In this document: piece after piece, positions 1-11,490 of the stretch
How the letters are laid out: the number at the start of each line of letters is the position of its first letter
Numbering within the stretch: position 1 is the stretch's first letter
Source: Dermanyssus gallinae
Taxonomy: Eukaryota; Arthropoda; Arachnida; Mesostigmata; Dermanyssidae
Length of the DNA stretch: 64,000 nt
Direction: 5' to 3'
Assembly (NCBI GenBank): GCA_003439945.1
Contig: QVRM01004803.1
Location: 62,001 to 126,000, forward strand
Notes under the pieces: model-generated
What the model saw: the letters and a program-made list of their open reading frames with translations, nothing else
Database searches by the model: none
What the model was told of the DNA's origin: nothing
Position numbers and translations under genes: made by a program

Positions 1-485
1 CATGCTTGCTATTATTGTCGTCACTGCTGTTGCTCTTGCAGATATTGATGCTAGTTCTCTATTTATGTTGCTGTTTGTATAAAACTTTATTATAAAGTGA
101 AGAATGTAGCTTGTGCGGTTGCCATAAATTTACATACAATGAAGCAAAAACAAAGGCGAAATCTCAGAGTGAAAAAAAAACATTTTTACCGGCGCTAGTT
201 CTACGTAAACTCAGTTTACCTACGGGAATTCGGTTGCACATTGCGGATACGAGTCTAACCATCTCAATAACTTAGAGGAATTTAAAGTAGTCAAACATTA
301 CCAATTCCGTTCTGCAGGTTGACAAAACAGACAGCGCGCCTGCGGGCAGTTAGAACGCTTATGTCTGTCTAAAATGGTGGCTATAATACCATTTTGGAAT
401 TCTATAGAATTCAAACCACATGTTTTTTTAGTTCCTTGAGGCCACTCTGTTTTCAGCCGGCGTTTGAGTTATGGCGTCTCACGAG

Positions 486-490
<5 letters not shown>
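1..490. other. No gene seen
   Basis: AT-leaning sequence with no convincing open frame, repeat unit or RNA fold. It ends at the first (TA)n tract. Confidence 0.5.

Positions 491-522
<32 letters not shown>
491..522. repeat. (TA)n microsatellite
   Basis: Sixteen uninterrupted TA units. It lies just upstream of a tRNA-like SINE head. Confidence 0.98.
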
Positions 523-524
<2 letters not shown>

Positions 525-527
<3 letters not shown>

Positions 528-612
528 CAACATGGTTGCCTAAAGCGGTAGACGGCTCGACTTTACGGCCTTGGTGTTACTAAGTGTAGTGAGTTTGATC
601 CCGACTACTACC
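525..612 (+). mobile_element. tRNA-derived SINE head (putative)
   Basis: The stretch has an A-box-like element (aagcggtagacgg, 545-557) and a B-box-like element (gtttgatcccg, 593-603) spaced as in a tRNA gene. No complete cloverleaf acceptor pairing is visible, so a tRNA-derived SINE or decayed tRNA pseudogene fits better than a functional tRNA. Two other tRNA-like heads occur at 47.4 and 51.3 kb but are not close copies of this one. Confidence 0.4.
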
Positions 613-634
613 AGCAGCTAGAGTGAGTTTGTGC

Positions 635-680
635 TACAACAACAACAGCAACAACAGCAGCAGCAGCACCACCACAACAA
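635..680 (+). repeat. CAA/CAG (opa-type) trinucleotide repeat
   Basis: Imperfect CAA and CAG triplets followed by CAC triplets. In one frame it would encode Asn/Ser/Thr runs, but no bounded gene is visible around it. Confidence 0.9.
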
Positions 681-1567
<887 letters not shown>

Positions 1568-1577
1568 TATATAAAAA
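1568..1577 (+). promoter_or_regulatory. Candidate TATA box
   Basis: TATATAAAAA on the plus strand. An ATG opening a short frame (1617) lies where a roughly 20-nt 5' UTR would put it, and a GTAAGT donor follows at 1711. No initiator element is clear, so chance is possible in AT-rich DNA. Confidence 0.3.
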
Positions 1578-1616
1578 GTCTCCCTCAATGAAGCTGGCAA
1601 GTTGCTGTCTCAGCAG

Positions 1617-1710
1617 ATGTCTGATGCTTCAACTTTTACCGTAGATTCAGCCCGTGCTTTGTTGCTGCCTCGTTGCTTAATCTTCTTTGTCGTTGCAGCT
1701 ACAGAACTCA
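1617..1710 (+). CDS. Candidate first coding exon, unknown protein
   Basis: From the ATG at 1617 the frame gives 31 codons plus one base up to a perfect GTAAGT donor at 1711. The peptide has a polar N-terminus of about 13 residues and then a hydrophobic stretch (RALLLPRCLIFFVVAATEL) resembling a signal anchor. A TATA-like element lies 49 bases upstream. Against it: a pyrimidine tract ending in CAG at 1698 looks like a splice acceptor inside the same frame, and the two splice signals would then define an implausible 12-nt exon. I do not recognise the protein and no second exon was found. Confidence 0.22.
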
Positions 1711-1955
1711 GTAAGTGCTCCGCAAAAATAGTCAGAATAAATATTAACTGTTATATACTACGTGCATGTAGTTTTAATGCACGTAGGTCATAAAAGTCCT
1801 TTGCATTAAAATCGCTTCTTCTGATCCACTGAGAAAGATTTTGCCTATAGCAAATATTAGGCATGGCTACACTGGTAGAGCCTCACAGCGGTGGATACGG
1901 GTGTCCTCAACAACAATGTTGCATTTTATTGCAGAAAAATTGTTCTAAAGCGAGT

Positions 1956-1986
1956 CCTACTATTATATATTATATATAATAGTAGG
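1956..1986. repeat. Perfect AT-rich palindrome
   Basis: Two 15-bp arms (outer ends CCTAC and GTAGG) around a single central base. Could extrude as a cruciform. No flanking element explains it. Confidence 0.85.
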
Positions 1987-4900
1987 CTATATACTATACC
2001 AACGTTATAGGTCGTGCTGTGTGGCTGCCTTCAAAGGACATTTTCGATTATCGCAGAGTGCGGACGTGAGATTACACACTATAATAAGGCTGTAAAGACA
2101 CAGGAAGCCTTAATTTTGCTTCTAAAAGATGACAAAGAGAGAGAGAGAGAGGGTAAAGTAGAGCGCTACTAATTGAATTGACATGACGGATTGCCAGTTG
2201 CGATCGATCGCAATGCTTCATGAGGATCTGCAACATAAAATAATGACGTGCACTCAGCTCTTAAAGTCAAGTGAGGCTTCTACTGCAGATATAGTGAGAA
2301 ATCGCTATAGTCTTGCGAATTTCAGACTCTGTGTTCATTTTTGTCGTGACCGAGTGGAAGATAGGCACTGCGGGCCGCCTGCCAATATTTCTTTGATAAT
2401 CAGCATCATAATTGAATTTTCACGGATGACAAAATTACCAAGAATATGTGTACAAAATAGGAAAGAAGGCGTCCGTACCTTATTTAACTAGATCGGCGTA
2501 GCGATGCTGCCGCGCAATACCATGTTTGCAGGAAGCCAACGTGCTTTCACCGTATGACCAATCAGTATGCTAAGCTACGATAATTAGGCAAACAATGATT
2601 AGGGCCCACTAAAGCGTCAGCAACGATGCGGCTTGAATCGTTTAGTAAGGCTTTACACGCAGCAAAAATCGACGCTTGTCGCAACGTTCCAGCGCTGACG
2701 TACACGTCCCTTCCTGCAATCCTTAGCCGTTGTCAAATGTGTCGCAGTTGTGCAGGCTTTGTACCATAGCGCTAGCGCTATATCTACTGTACAAATAAAT
2801 CACCTAAATCGTGCAAATAAATCGTTTGATACGCTATCTGATTCACTGTGTCGTCAAAATAAACAAATCGAAGAATTTGTTGGTATTTGGTGACTCATTA
2901 TCGCTATCTAGTCCAGCTAGAGAAAAGTTGAAAGAAATGAAAATTCATCCTCGCTATGCCTACTTATCTTCTGCATTGTAAACGTTATGGCTTGTTTAAA
3001 ACACGATCGCTTGATCAGACCCTTTGCTTACTACCTCGCCCTGCCAAAAATACGGCAAATAGCAGCCATTGCTACACATTTAAAATTAATTCTGATGACG
3101 AAGGCTCTTCATTAAGTTGTGTAGACGCACTGTTTAACAAAGCCCGTTCATGGTAACAAAAGGCCCAATACGAGTATTTCGTCGTTAGCTATTTCAGATG
3201 ACGCTATGTCGACGCTACGCTCAATCGATACAGTGGTGGCGGAAAAAAGCTCATTTATGCAGTTAACTAAGTAGACAACTAGCCTTCATGATGCTTTCAA
3301 ATATAAGTTTGTCGCAAATAAAGGTGTTTCTCGAAATCTAAACTAAGGCAATAGATATCGTAACCGAAGCACTCTTCGGGATAGCACTTACATGCCTAGA
3401 GCTAGCTAGGGCTTGCGCATGGTTGCTAAGAATACCATAACGCTTCTAGAAACTGAAGACGCCTTTTTCTAAATGTTGTCTACGGCTAGTTAAGTTCCAC
3501 CCACAGATCTCTTCACTTGAAGGCAGCAGTAAGCTGGTAGGCGGTAGCTTGGGCACTTATCGCATCGTTCGAAACGGAGCGTTGCCATGACAGTCATTAA
3601 AAGCAGACAGACTATCCCAAGTTCGAGCCCCGACCTTGCTAGTTAATCCTGCTAGACATGGTCGTCATTGTCCTGCTGCAACAGTCTTTAGCTGTTGAAA
3701 TCCCATTTAGGTCCAGAATGCGATGCCGTACCGAGGGCATTCGCCTACTATGAGTGTTTATAATTGATTGTCAGAGCGTTAAAAAGCTCTTCATAATTGC
3801 CTAACTTGCAATGCCAACTTTGCTTCACCAACGATGCTTCGAAAAAATAAATTAGTTAGTAATCTAATCGTGAGGGTGTGCCTAAATCTCTACTATTGCG
3901 GCAATTTTCCTATTATACAAGATTTTTACTTGATTTGTTTTAAATCTATATTGGGAGTAGATGTTTCTATGTGCGATCCGTTTTGCTGCAATTATTTCCT
4001 ACATTTCCTATCCTTCTAGCTGCGAACATTTCCTCTCCCCATATACACCTATATGCATGCCCTCAATTTATATATGCCTCTTAAGCAACCTTAGTTATTT
4101 TGCAAGCATAGAACGTTTGACTTTAAAATTAATTAAAGTAAAATACGCATTTGTCCGAATGTGTTTGTTTTGTATGCCGTGCAAAATTGTAAGGTAACAT
4201 TTTAAACACTAAATAAGTAGCGAGTTCACCTCTTTAGGACATTGTTTTCTTTTGACCAAAGTAAGAATTTTGCATTTTTATTCCATCAGAAATAAAAAAT
4301 TCTTGTCGCGTTCTATTATTATCTGTGTTGTGCATAGTTATTTCTGCAATTATCTGGGGGTTGTGGTGAAAGGGCTCTTGCTGGGATCAGAAGCTTTAAA
4401 ATGTTTGCGACGTTTCCGGTAGCAGGCTCGCGTAAACCACAGGTCTGTCCGCCTTTCCGTCGGGGCTGCGTTTGACTATAGTTGCCTTTAGGACAGCTTC
4501 TAGGGTGTCATTTCCCTGGTCTACGTCAATCGGCGGGTTCCATGCATAGACCCGCGTCTAAGTAAACATAAGTCTAGCTTTTTAGAAGCATCCTTGTTCG
4601 AAACATCCTGCGTGGCGCGCCTGTGGCCGGGCACGCGCAGATACGGTGTTTTAATAAGTGCTTTTGCGCAGAAAGCTCAAGGACCTCGCATCTCTGAAAC
4701 TCCCTTGGATATCTAAGATTATAAAACAATATGTCGATGGCGCTTCTACCGCTGTAACAAACGTATATGCATTAATCACGGTCATCTGCGCAGTGCAGAC
4801 TTATGCTTTGTAGATTTTTTTATTAGATCCTCTCTCGCTTTCCGTCAGTACTGCCAGAGTCAAGACGACACTTGGACTCATCTGCCACAACTGCAGATCA

Positions 4901-5979
4901 ATATTTGTCCTTGTGCATTGGCAACATGATCGTCAACATCGTCGTAATCAGATGGTAGATAGAACAGTGCGGTGTTAAAAATACCTCAGGTGAATGTTAG
5001 CCTACACTCCTCGCGACGGACGTTCTGCATACCGGGCAGATAGATGTCGTAGATAGATGAAAATCCCTTCTACTAGTCCACCGCACCCACTGTCAGGAAG
5101 ACATGCCAACCGGTGGATTCCTTGCATTTCATAGAGATGCAATTTCTCCCAAAGAAATATTTCCGAGAGGAGATCTGATTCTAGCTGCATAGCTTCAAAT
5201 CAGTATTCCAAAGCATTTTTTACAATGTTTGCAAAATAACAAATCCTATGATGGCAAGAAGCGTTATTGCGCCGCTAAATATTGCTATTTGGTGTATTAT
5301 TTGCGGACTCCTATTTATCCAGGTAGGCTCACAGGCAACACCGGGGATACACACCCGTTGGCCAAAATAAACCGTTGAGGGCCTTGCGGTGGTCGCTGTC
5401 ATACACGACTGAACAGGAAACTGAATCCGGCCTGGTACACTTCAGTTTTTACACAGTCGTATACCAACGTATCTAGCGATAAACCAACCACGCAACTAAA
5501 CTGTCGACGCTACTTAGATCCCGATCAGGAAAATGCTGCTCAAACTCAAGGGCTGAGCAGCCTCGACCCAGAAGCAGACAACGCATTTTATAAGTTTGCC
5601 ATTCTCCTGGGTCCAGTCATGAGGCTATTAGTTATCACCCTTCAAATAAAAAAAAAACCTGTATGTCCAAAAAAACTAAGACACGAAGATAGGAACGGCC
5701 CTCGGTCACTCGGGCGACTCATTGCTGGCGGGACACCTGTCCAGCCCCGGTACTTGTCCATTATCCATGGTGCTCACCTACGCACAAACTTATTAAGTAC
5801 AATAAGATATGCACGTGACTTGACACCCTTTCCAAAAGCGTCGGGTAGGCCTGGAATATTACACTCAAACTGGAAGCAGTTTTTACCTTGTTTATTCTAT
5901 TTGCCTTGAAGGCACTCCTCATCGGGTGCAAACTCGTCGAGACAGCTCCGGGGTACATGTACAGCCGGCCACCGCCCGT
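1987..5979. other. About 4 kb without a recognisable gene
   Basis: A (GA)n run lies at about 2137-2152. A frame at 2183-2491 (102 codons) and a 60-codon minus frame at 5220-5402 with a hydrophobic C-terminus are the longest, but neither has supporting signals. A B-box-like string (aagttcgagcccc, about 3618-3630) may mark an old tRNA-like SINE. Otherwise I see nothing. Confidence 0.4.
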
Positions 5980-6770
5980 CCGGATCTCACAGGAAGCATT
6001 GACTGCTTTCGGTCTTGCCTAACCGTGCTAAAACTGGTCAGCGACCACTGCGCCTATTACCTACTGAGATCATCCCTGGGCTTAGAAAGGGTCGTTTACT
6101 CCGCAGCACGGACATTGGCGAATATCTGGACTTCCTTCCTTAAAACATGGCACTTTATTTGACCACGAAAGTTTTCAACGTGCCACGGTTTGAGGTTAGG
6201 CGCAAGACTAATCGAGGAGCGCCGGTGTCCGTGCAAAACACAGGTTGACATCTGGGGGACCTACGAACTCTCTTGTGGCATCGAATCATACGAAGCGAGA
6301 AAAAGAATGTCTCAGTGGAAGCGAACCATTTGAAGCGAAGCGAAAAATTGACTTTGCTGAGAATAAGATTAGAGCTTGGCCCATCAGCGCTAATGTCGTG
6401 GATCGGAGAGCCAGCCGGCCTCCTGAGAAGCGACAGAACGAAACCAGACGATCTCACCCTTATTCCCTCTGAAAGGGGAAAGGCGCTTGTTTCGAATGCG
6501 ACGATTACCGACACCGCGGCCTCTCGAACCTGGAGGCTGGCTTCGCGGTACGCACGGCTGAACGACCAAGGACCAACGAATATGCTCAGATTGCCAACGA
6601 ACTTATTTTCGTGCCGGTACTATTTGAGACACTCAGGTGACCTAGCCTTGAGGCATGGTCGCTCTTCTAGAAGATTGGCAAGTGAGTCAAACTGGAGACA
6701 GAGGACTAGTCGGCTATCTACTTCAACGGCTACCACTATCGATGCAGCGCGGTAACGCGACAGCATTAAT
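5980..6770 (+). pseudogene. LINE-type retroelement relic: ORF C-terminus
   Basis: Reading across several frameshifts gives the end of a retroelement polyprotein. At about 6000-6160 is a post-RT segment; at about 6190-6270 a CPC-type metal-binding segment followed by the spaced ...YELSC motif; at about 6430-6500 KPDDLTLIP...ALVSNATITDT, the position of the PD-(D/E)XK-like RPDG...WD...DT block of this family; at about 6580-6630 ANELIFVPVLFETL; and at about 6713-6760 LLQRLPLSMQRGNA. Stops and frame changes show that it is dead. The same C-terminal block recurs on the minus strand at 11.2 and 26.0 kb. The nuclease reading is inference from motif order. Confidence 0.65.
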
Positions 6771-6942
6771 GGGCAGACAAGCTCGAATGGTAGCGCTCCT
6801 CACAAACATTTGCGTAGTGAGTCAATGATATTTACATATCGATGTGTTTAAAGATATACTACTAAACATGTTTAAACATTTCGTGGAAATTGTTTTTCCA
6901 TACCTTACAGTTGTTTGAATAAAATGGTGACCTATAGAAAGA

Positions 6943-6946
<4 letters not shown>

Positions 6947-6973
<27 letters not shown>
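6947..6973. repeat. (TA)n microsatellite
   Basis: About 13 TA units, just downstream of the retroelement relic. Confidence 0.97.
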
Positions 6974-7120
6974 GCTGCCAACGGAACAGCCAAATTGCAC
7001 GGGTTCACCAGTACTGATTCGTATTTATTTTTTTACGTTTCATCGCACGACAGAGGGCTATATGGCGACGCCGGCTCTCTTGGTAATATAACACTGCAAA
7101 AATTACACTCAACGTGGTAC

Positions 7121-7151
7121 AACCGTAAGATATATAAATTATCTTACGGTT
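7121..7151. repeat. Perfect 12-bp inverted repeat
   Basis: AACCGTAAGATA and its exact complement TATCTTACGGTT are separated by a 7-nt AT loop. Confidence 0.85.
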
Positions 7152-7242
7152 AGCACGAGGTTCTTTCGTCGCCAGAACTCAACCTCACATTAAAAATATC
7201 ACAACAACGTATACATATATCGACCACAAAAAAAAATATAGA

Positions 7243-7295
7243 GATGATTTATTAATCATTTACAATACGTTTGCACACTCGGCGGTGCTCGCCTT
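7243..7295 (-). mobile_element. Isolated 3' tail of the R2-like element
   Basis: Fifty-three bases match 13016-13068 with a single difference (cggcggtg against cggcagtg). At 13 kb this sequence lies just past the end of the R2-like coding region on the same strand, so it is probably the 3' UTR terminus. Here no R2 coding sequence is attached: homology stops abruptly at 7295. It looks like a severely 5'-truncated insertion. Confidence 0.6.
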
Positions 7296-7384
7296 CTCGT
7301 GGGCTCGTTCCCCATTGAATAAAAGGCCGCAAAACTTGTTCTGATCCACGTGGGCCCTACCTCCGACCGTTCATTCTGCTTGCT

Positions 7385-7560
7385 TGAATCCCTAGCTACA
7401 TTTTTCGTCCATCGTAGGTGCGCGCGTCCGAGACTTTGCGGAGGGAAACGACTTCCTATCCAACTTGCAATATGGATTCCAGAAAGGGCGCATGACAATT
7501 AGCGCTATTCAGCCGAGCTGCTCCGCGCGTGTCTGCCGGAAAAGTCCTAGCTGTTTTTAA
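7385..7560 (+). pseudogene. R1-like reverse transcriptase fragment
   Basis: One frame reads SIVGARVRDFAEGNDFLSN, then QYGFQKGRMTISAI, the RT finger region. It aligns directly with SIVEARLRDFAEENDLLSE and QHGFRKGHSTISAI of the larger R1-like relic at 41.4-43.3 kb, so both belong to one family. Only about 60 codons are recognisable; the flanks are frameshifted. Confidence 0.7.
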
Positions 7561-8045
7561 AAAAACGCTTCTAACGACCTCCCGTTTCATGCGATCTCCA
7601 AAGAAGAAATCCGTTTTATTCGTCGTGAAATATTAAGTTTGCAATGTTGTTTATCACCCACACATACACTCGAAAAGGAATCCTTAATTTTAGGTCAGTA
7701 TATTAGGTCAGACCACGGACATCTTTTAGAGCTCTCCACGGCTTGTCGGCTAATTGAGATCAGCGCTGGTGGCAAACTCCTGGCGCCCTCGGCCACCTAA
7801 GTGCCGCCTCTCTATGCAAACGAGGCTGATCTAAGCCGCAACACATTTGTGGGAACATTACCGCACTTCGACCGGTTCATTCAGCACGCATACAGGCTGT
7901 ACGTAGACAGCAATAAACTCCGTCTATATATTTAATTTAGTTTGCCTAGATTGAAAACGTGTGCTAATTGGCTTCACAGTATGACACGTATTTATCGCAT
8001 TGGTATTTTATGTTACAGCAGTCAATAGGGGACTGCTAGATGTTA
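7561..8045. other. No gene seen
   Basis: No recognisable frame or repeat beyond scattered AT runs. Confidence 0.4.
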
Positions 8046-8046
8046 A

Positions 8047-8178
8047 GCATGTGCCGCATTTATGCGGTTTCCCATTTCCGGTATAGGCCCGATCTCCCCA
8101 TAAAAAAATATTTATATTTTTTTGGAAGGGAGCGGGCCTATCCCGGAAATGGATAACTGCGTAAATGCTGCGCATAAG
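8047..8178. repeat. Imperfect inverted repeat, about 64-bp arms (foldback/MITE-like)
   Basis: The left arm (GCATTTATGCGG... CATTTCCGGTATAGGCCCG) and right arm (CGGGCCTATCCCGGAAATGG... GCGTAAATGC) pair along most of their length around an A/T-rich centre at about 8107-8120. Roughly four of five positions pair. It could be a decayed foldback element or a structured RNA. Confidence 0.7.
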
Positions 8179-8335
8179 AGAGATAGGTCTATAAAATAGG
8201 CAATTTATTTTCAAGCTAGATTGTAACAAGCAATATTTTAAAGAACTTGACTTCTGTCAGGTTTTTTTTTATTTATTGACAAACTAAGAGTTAAATCTCT
8301 AACTAATTAGACTAAAGTAAAATATAGATACATAG

Positions 8336-8461
8336 CTGTGTTAACAATTAACTGGTTCATATACTATAGGAATATGCTGTATTAACCTTTGATTTATTCA
8401 TATACTAGATGATAATGCTGTATTAACCATTAATTGGATTATATACTATCACACGTTAATG
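8336..8461 (+). repeat. Three-copy degenerate tandem repeat, 41-44 bp
   Basis: Units begin at 8336, 8377 and 8418, each opening with GCTGTRTTAAC and containing a variant of TTCATATACTA; a fourth start (GCTG) follows at 8462. Confidence 0.8.
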
Positions 8462-9640
8462 CTGCAGATAGTATTACCATATTTTGCATAACAGTAAAGA
8501 AATCGAGCATCGTTGGCGCTAGCACAGGTCGCACGTCTAAGCAAGCACAAAGGCGAGATTGCCCCCAGCCGACAAAACGGACATTTGCTCCTCATTGTCA
8601 ACGGTCTAACCAGATTGCGACTCTATCCTACTGCTTGCCTCCCACGTTAGCTCTCCGTAAAGTTAGTCCTACACAGGAGAAGTAGTAAGATGATGTCTGC
8701 CCTTTGTTCTGGACGGTTGGCCCATGAACCTGATTCTCCCCAGCCAAAAACCAACTAACCTACGAGCGGTGGAAGGCTTTCACTGTTTCGTTTTGCGATC
8801 TTTGCCGTTCATCATCGACCAAAATATGAGCGAGAAATGCGCCCCCGTCTGTCCTTCCCTTTCGTTGAGTGCCAGTCTACCCTCGGGACGCCAATTACTG
8901 TCCAGTCGAATCACGATGTACGCGTTCACTGCCTATGTCGACATCGTTTGAGGGAAAATCACAGTTTTTCTTCTCCTTCGTCTTGCCCGCACTGCCTTCT
9001 CTCGCGCTTTCTTTTTCCTTCTTTTCGTCTGGGTTCACTGCTAGCTCTTCGACGGACTCGTCGGTTCGTCGGTAACGGTAACATATCAAGGACACTTGAC
9101 CAAGCTTCGCGCTACCTCACCATGCCGAAGTGTATATGCCTATTTCCGGATAGTCATCAGCCTGGGGCTGAAAGTGGAACGAAGGCAAATACCCATCAAG
9201 AGGAAGTGTTGTCAGCGGGTGGGCGAAGATGGGAAAACAAAAGCTTGGCAAACAGACGATGTTACTATTCTTTCTGTTGATATTTGACAACACTTTGTTA
9301 TTTGTTGGCACACTCAACTGCTTTTGCCGCTGCCATAGCCACTGCTTAGACTATCGGTCCGCATTCGACGGTCTTTTGTAGTTGACCTGTAACAGTATGT
9401 GAGCTATCAGCACTAGCTGAAGTTGTAAATACTACTTGTACACTGAGCGCTCTACTGGCACTGCATATGTATATATATATGCTAAACCAGGTAAGATGGC
9501 CCCTATTTTTAAGCTTACCGCGTTCTCCCGAATGAACGGATACTGGGTGTTAAACCAATCAGCTGAATCTTTTCTACGGTCAGCCTCATCGCCTCGTAGC
9601 AACTACGCTAGTTTCGTTATACCAGAGACCTTGGAAATAA
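8462..9640. other. No gene seen
   Basis: Overlapping short frames at 8837-9280 lie in CT-rich sequence and show no domain. Nothing else is recognisable. Confidence 0.4.
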
Positions 9641-9689
9641 AGTGACATTTTGTGGTAGCGCTCATAAAGACATTGTAAACGGGCTACAG

Positions 9690-10010
9690 CACCTTAAGGT
9701 CCAAACGTTGGGTGTGCTGCACAACGGCAAGCCTAAAACGATTGCAACTGGCCAAGAAAATATCCGAAAGGTAAATGTCTGGAGAGAAATCCGAAGCAAA
9801 GCGTTGCAAAGGTTGCAAGCGACTTGAAAATCTCAAGCACTACCGTGACGCGCATCATGTGAAATCATTGCAAAGTAATACTTATAAGATACGATCAGTT
9901 TTTAATCTTACGGAAAGTAACAATGGGAGCTGTTGGAAAAAGCATACGCCCTTCTTGAACATCACGTTCGTGGCACGCTTCTAAAATCATTTTCTCAACA
10001 GGGTGAACAG
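9690..10010 (+). pseudogene. Tc1/mariner-type transposase N-terminal relic
   Basis: At 9803-9859 one frame reads VAKVASDLKISSTTVTRIM, a helix-turn-helix of the kind found in the DNA-binding half of Tc1/mariner transposases. About 40 bases on, in another frame, comes NTYKIRSVFNLTES, matching the following SYK-(I/L)RK-x-x-LLTE-like segment. Frameshifts separate the two parts and no catalytic domain follows. No terminal inverted repeats were found; the sequence stops at a (TA)n tract. Confidence 0.5.
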
Positions 10011-10013
10011 ACG

Positions 10014-10017
<4 letters not shown>

Positions 10018-10044
<27 letters not shown>
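10018..10044. repeat. (TA)n microsatellite
   Basis: About 13 TA units followed by a short GA run (10052-10062). Confidence 0.97.
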
Positions 10045-11171
10045 CGTGCGTGAGAGAGAGAAGAAGCGGCGAATAAAAATCAGTATCTGCTACTTTACAG
10101 ATATGCCTTTAGTACTCCACCACGCATTGACAACTGTTTTACAGTAAAAAAAAATGAGAATTTCAAAATCAACTAATTATAGCGCATTTCACTACAGCTA
10201 TTATTACTATAAGCTTCTGATATAATAGGAAACAGTCGAAGGATTTGGCTCACGCTTGTATCGTTAGTATAAATAGTGAAACGACAGTATCTAACATGGC
10301 GTTAATAGCACTCGTAGCAGCAGTGGCACTATTTGCCGTCGTTGCTGTCGTTATTTGATGTCGTGGTCGTCGATACTGCTGTTACAGCTTGTTTGTTTAC
10401 TCCCTAAGTAGTTGCTGCTCTTTCTCTCGTTTAGCCCTTGTTGTCTCTCTGTTCCCGGTCTGGCCAAATTGCCTACACCTCGAGAATGATCTCTAACTCA
10501 GCATATTTTGTCTAAGACCCTCTACATTGGAGTGCCTAGAAGTGAAAGGGTCAAACGTAATAGTAACGAAAACATGTTTGGTTCATAATAGACATATAAA
10601 GTATTGCTCTGGGCAAGTGTAAGAGGGGCATGTTCATTTTTGGCCGAGCAAACGTATGCGGTATGGGCCGCACTCTCACGGCACGCTTTTAGAAATCCCA
10701 GGGGACCACCGGGTCGACCGATGCCGAGGACCTACATCTTTAGTTGTAGCTTTTTGGCATCTCATGCCCGTCATGTTGGGTTGCGCTGCAATGCAACGGT
10801 TGTCGCTGACTTGCTCTCGTTCATTTTCATACGAAAGCTATGAGTTAAGTCATGAGTTGGCCCTTAATTGTTTTTTTTGGTGTTGAACTTGAATTTGTGT
10901 CGGACGCCAATACTAATTTCGTAAATGCATCGTATACGACTTAAAACATACAAAATTGTAAATGTGCAATCCAACCTTCGATACGTTGAGCACTCGCCAG
11001 CGCAGTTTTTAGATTTGCAGTCCTTAGTTGATTCAGGCTATAAATCTAATCAAAATCGAAAAAATGATTGAGTTAATATCCTCTCGCCTTTTGCGCTTCT
11101 ACATCTATAACTCACAAAGCTTTATTTCCGCAGACCTAGACGCTATCATTATATCAGCCGCAAGACCTTTG
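10045..11171. other. No gene seen
   Basis: Short GTC/GTT-rich patch at about 10310-10400; otherwise no recognisable feature. Confidence 0.4.
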
Positions 11172-11490
11172 CTACGATATAAACTGATTCATTTCGTACA
11201 GTGGCATGCAGTGAACTATAGCAACGTTCTCAGAGAACAACCCTTCTACAATAAGCTCTTTGCTACTTTGTAAAATCCCGGTCACCAGTTCGATTCGTTT
11301 GCGAATTTTCTGGACAAGCGGCCATGCCTCGGGACCGGGTCCCCTGAGTGTTTCGAATACTAGCGGCGCAAAAATGAGCTCGTTGGCCACCTGGGCATAT
11401 TTGCTAATTTTTCGTTCAGTCGTTCAGCCTTGCGTGCCTTGGGTTCCGCACCGGTGCTTCTTAGTTAGCCTTGCCCACAACTTTAAACCA
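11172..11490 (-). pseudogene. Retroelement ORF C-terminal relic
   Basis: The minus strand reads, with one frame change, ISKYAQVANELIFAPLVFETL, then GPGPEAWPLVQKIRKRIELVTG. This is the same C-terminal block as the plus-strand relic at 6.6 kb (ANELIFVPVLFETL) and the more diverged one at 26.0 kb. The frame stays open for 72 codons but its upstream nuclease-like part is missing. Confidence 0.65.

Noticed and set aside
3531..3632. Possible tRNA gene or SINE with a B-box-like string
   Set aside because: The A-box is unconvincing and the spacing is too long; no cloverleaf can be drawn.
5220..5402. 60-codon minus frame with a C-terminal transmembrane-like segment
   Set aside because: Looks like a tail-anchored mini-protein, but start context is poor and no promoter, splice or homology supports it.
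8336..8461. CRISPR-like array of three repeats
   Set aside because: Units are contiguous tandem repeats without spacers, in a eukaryotic context.
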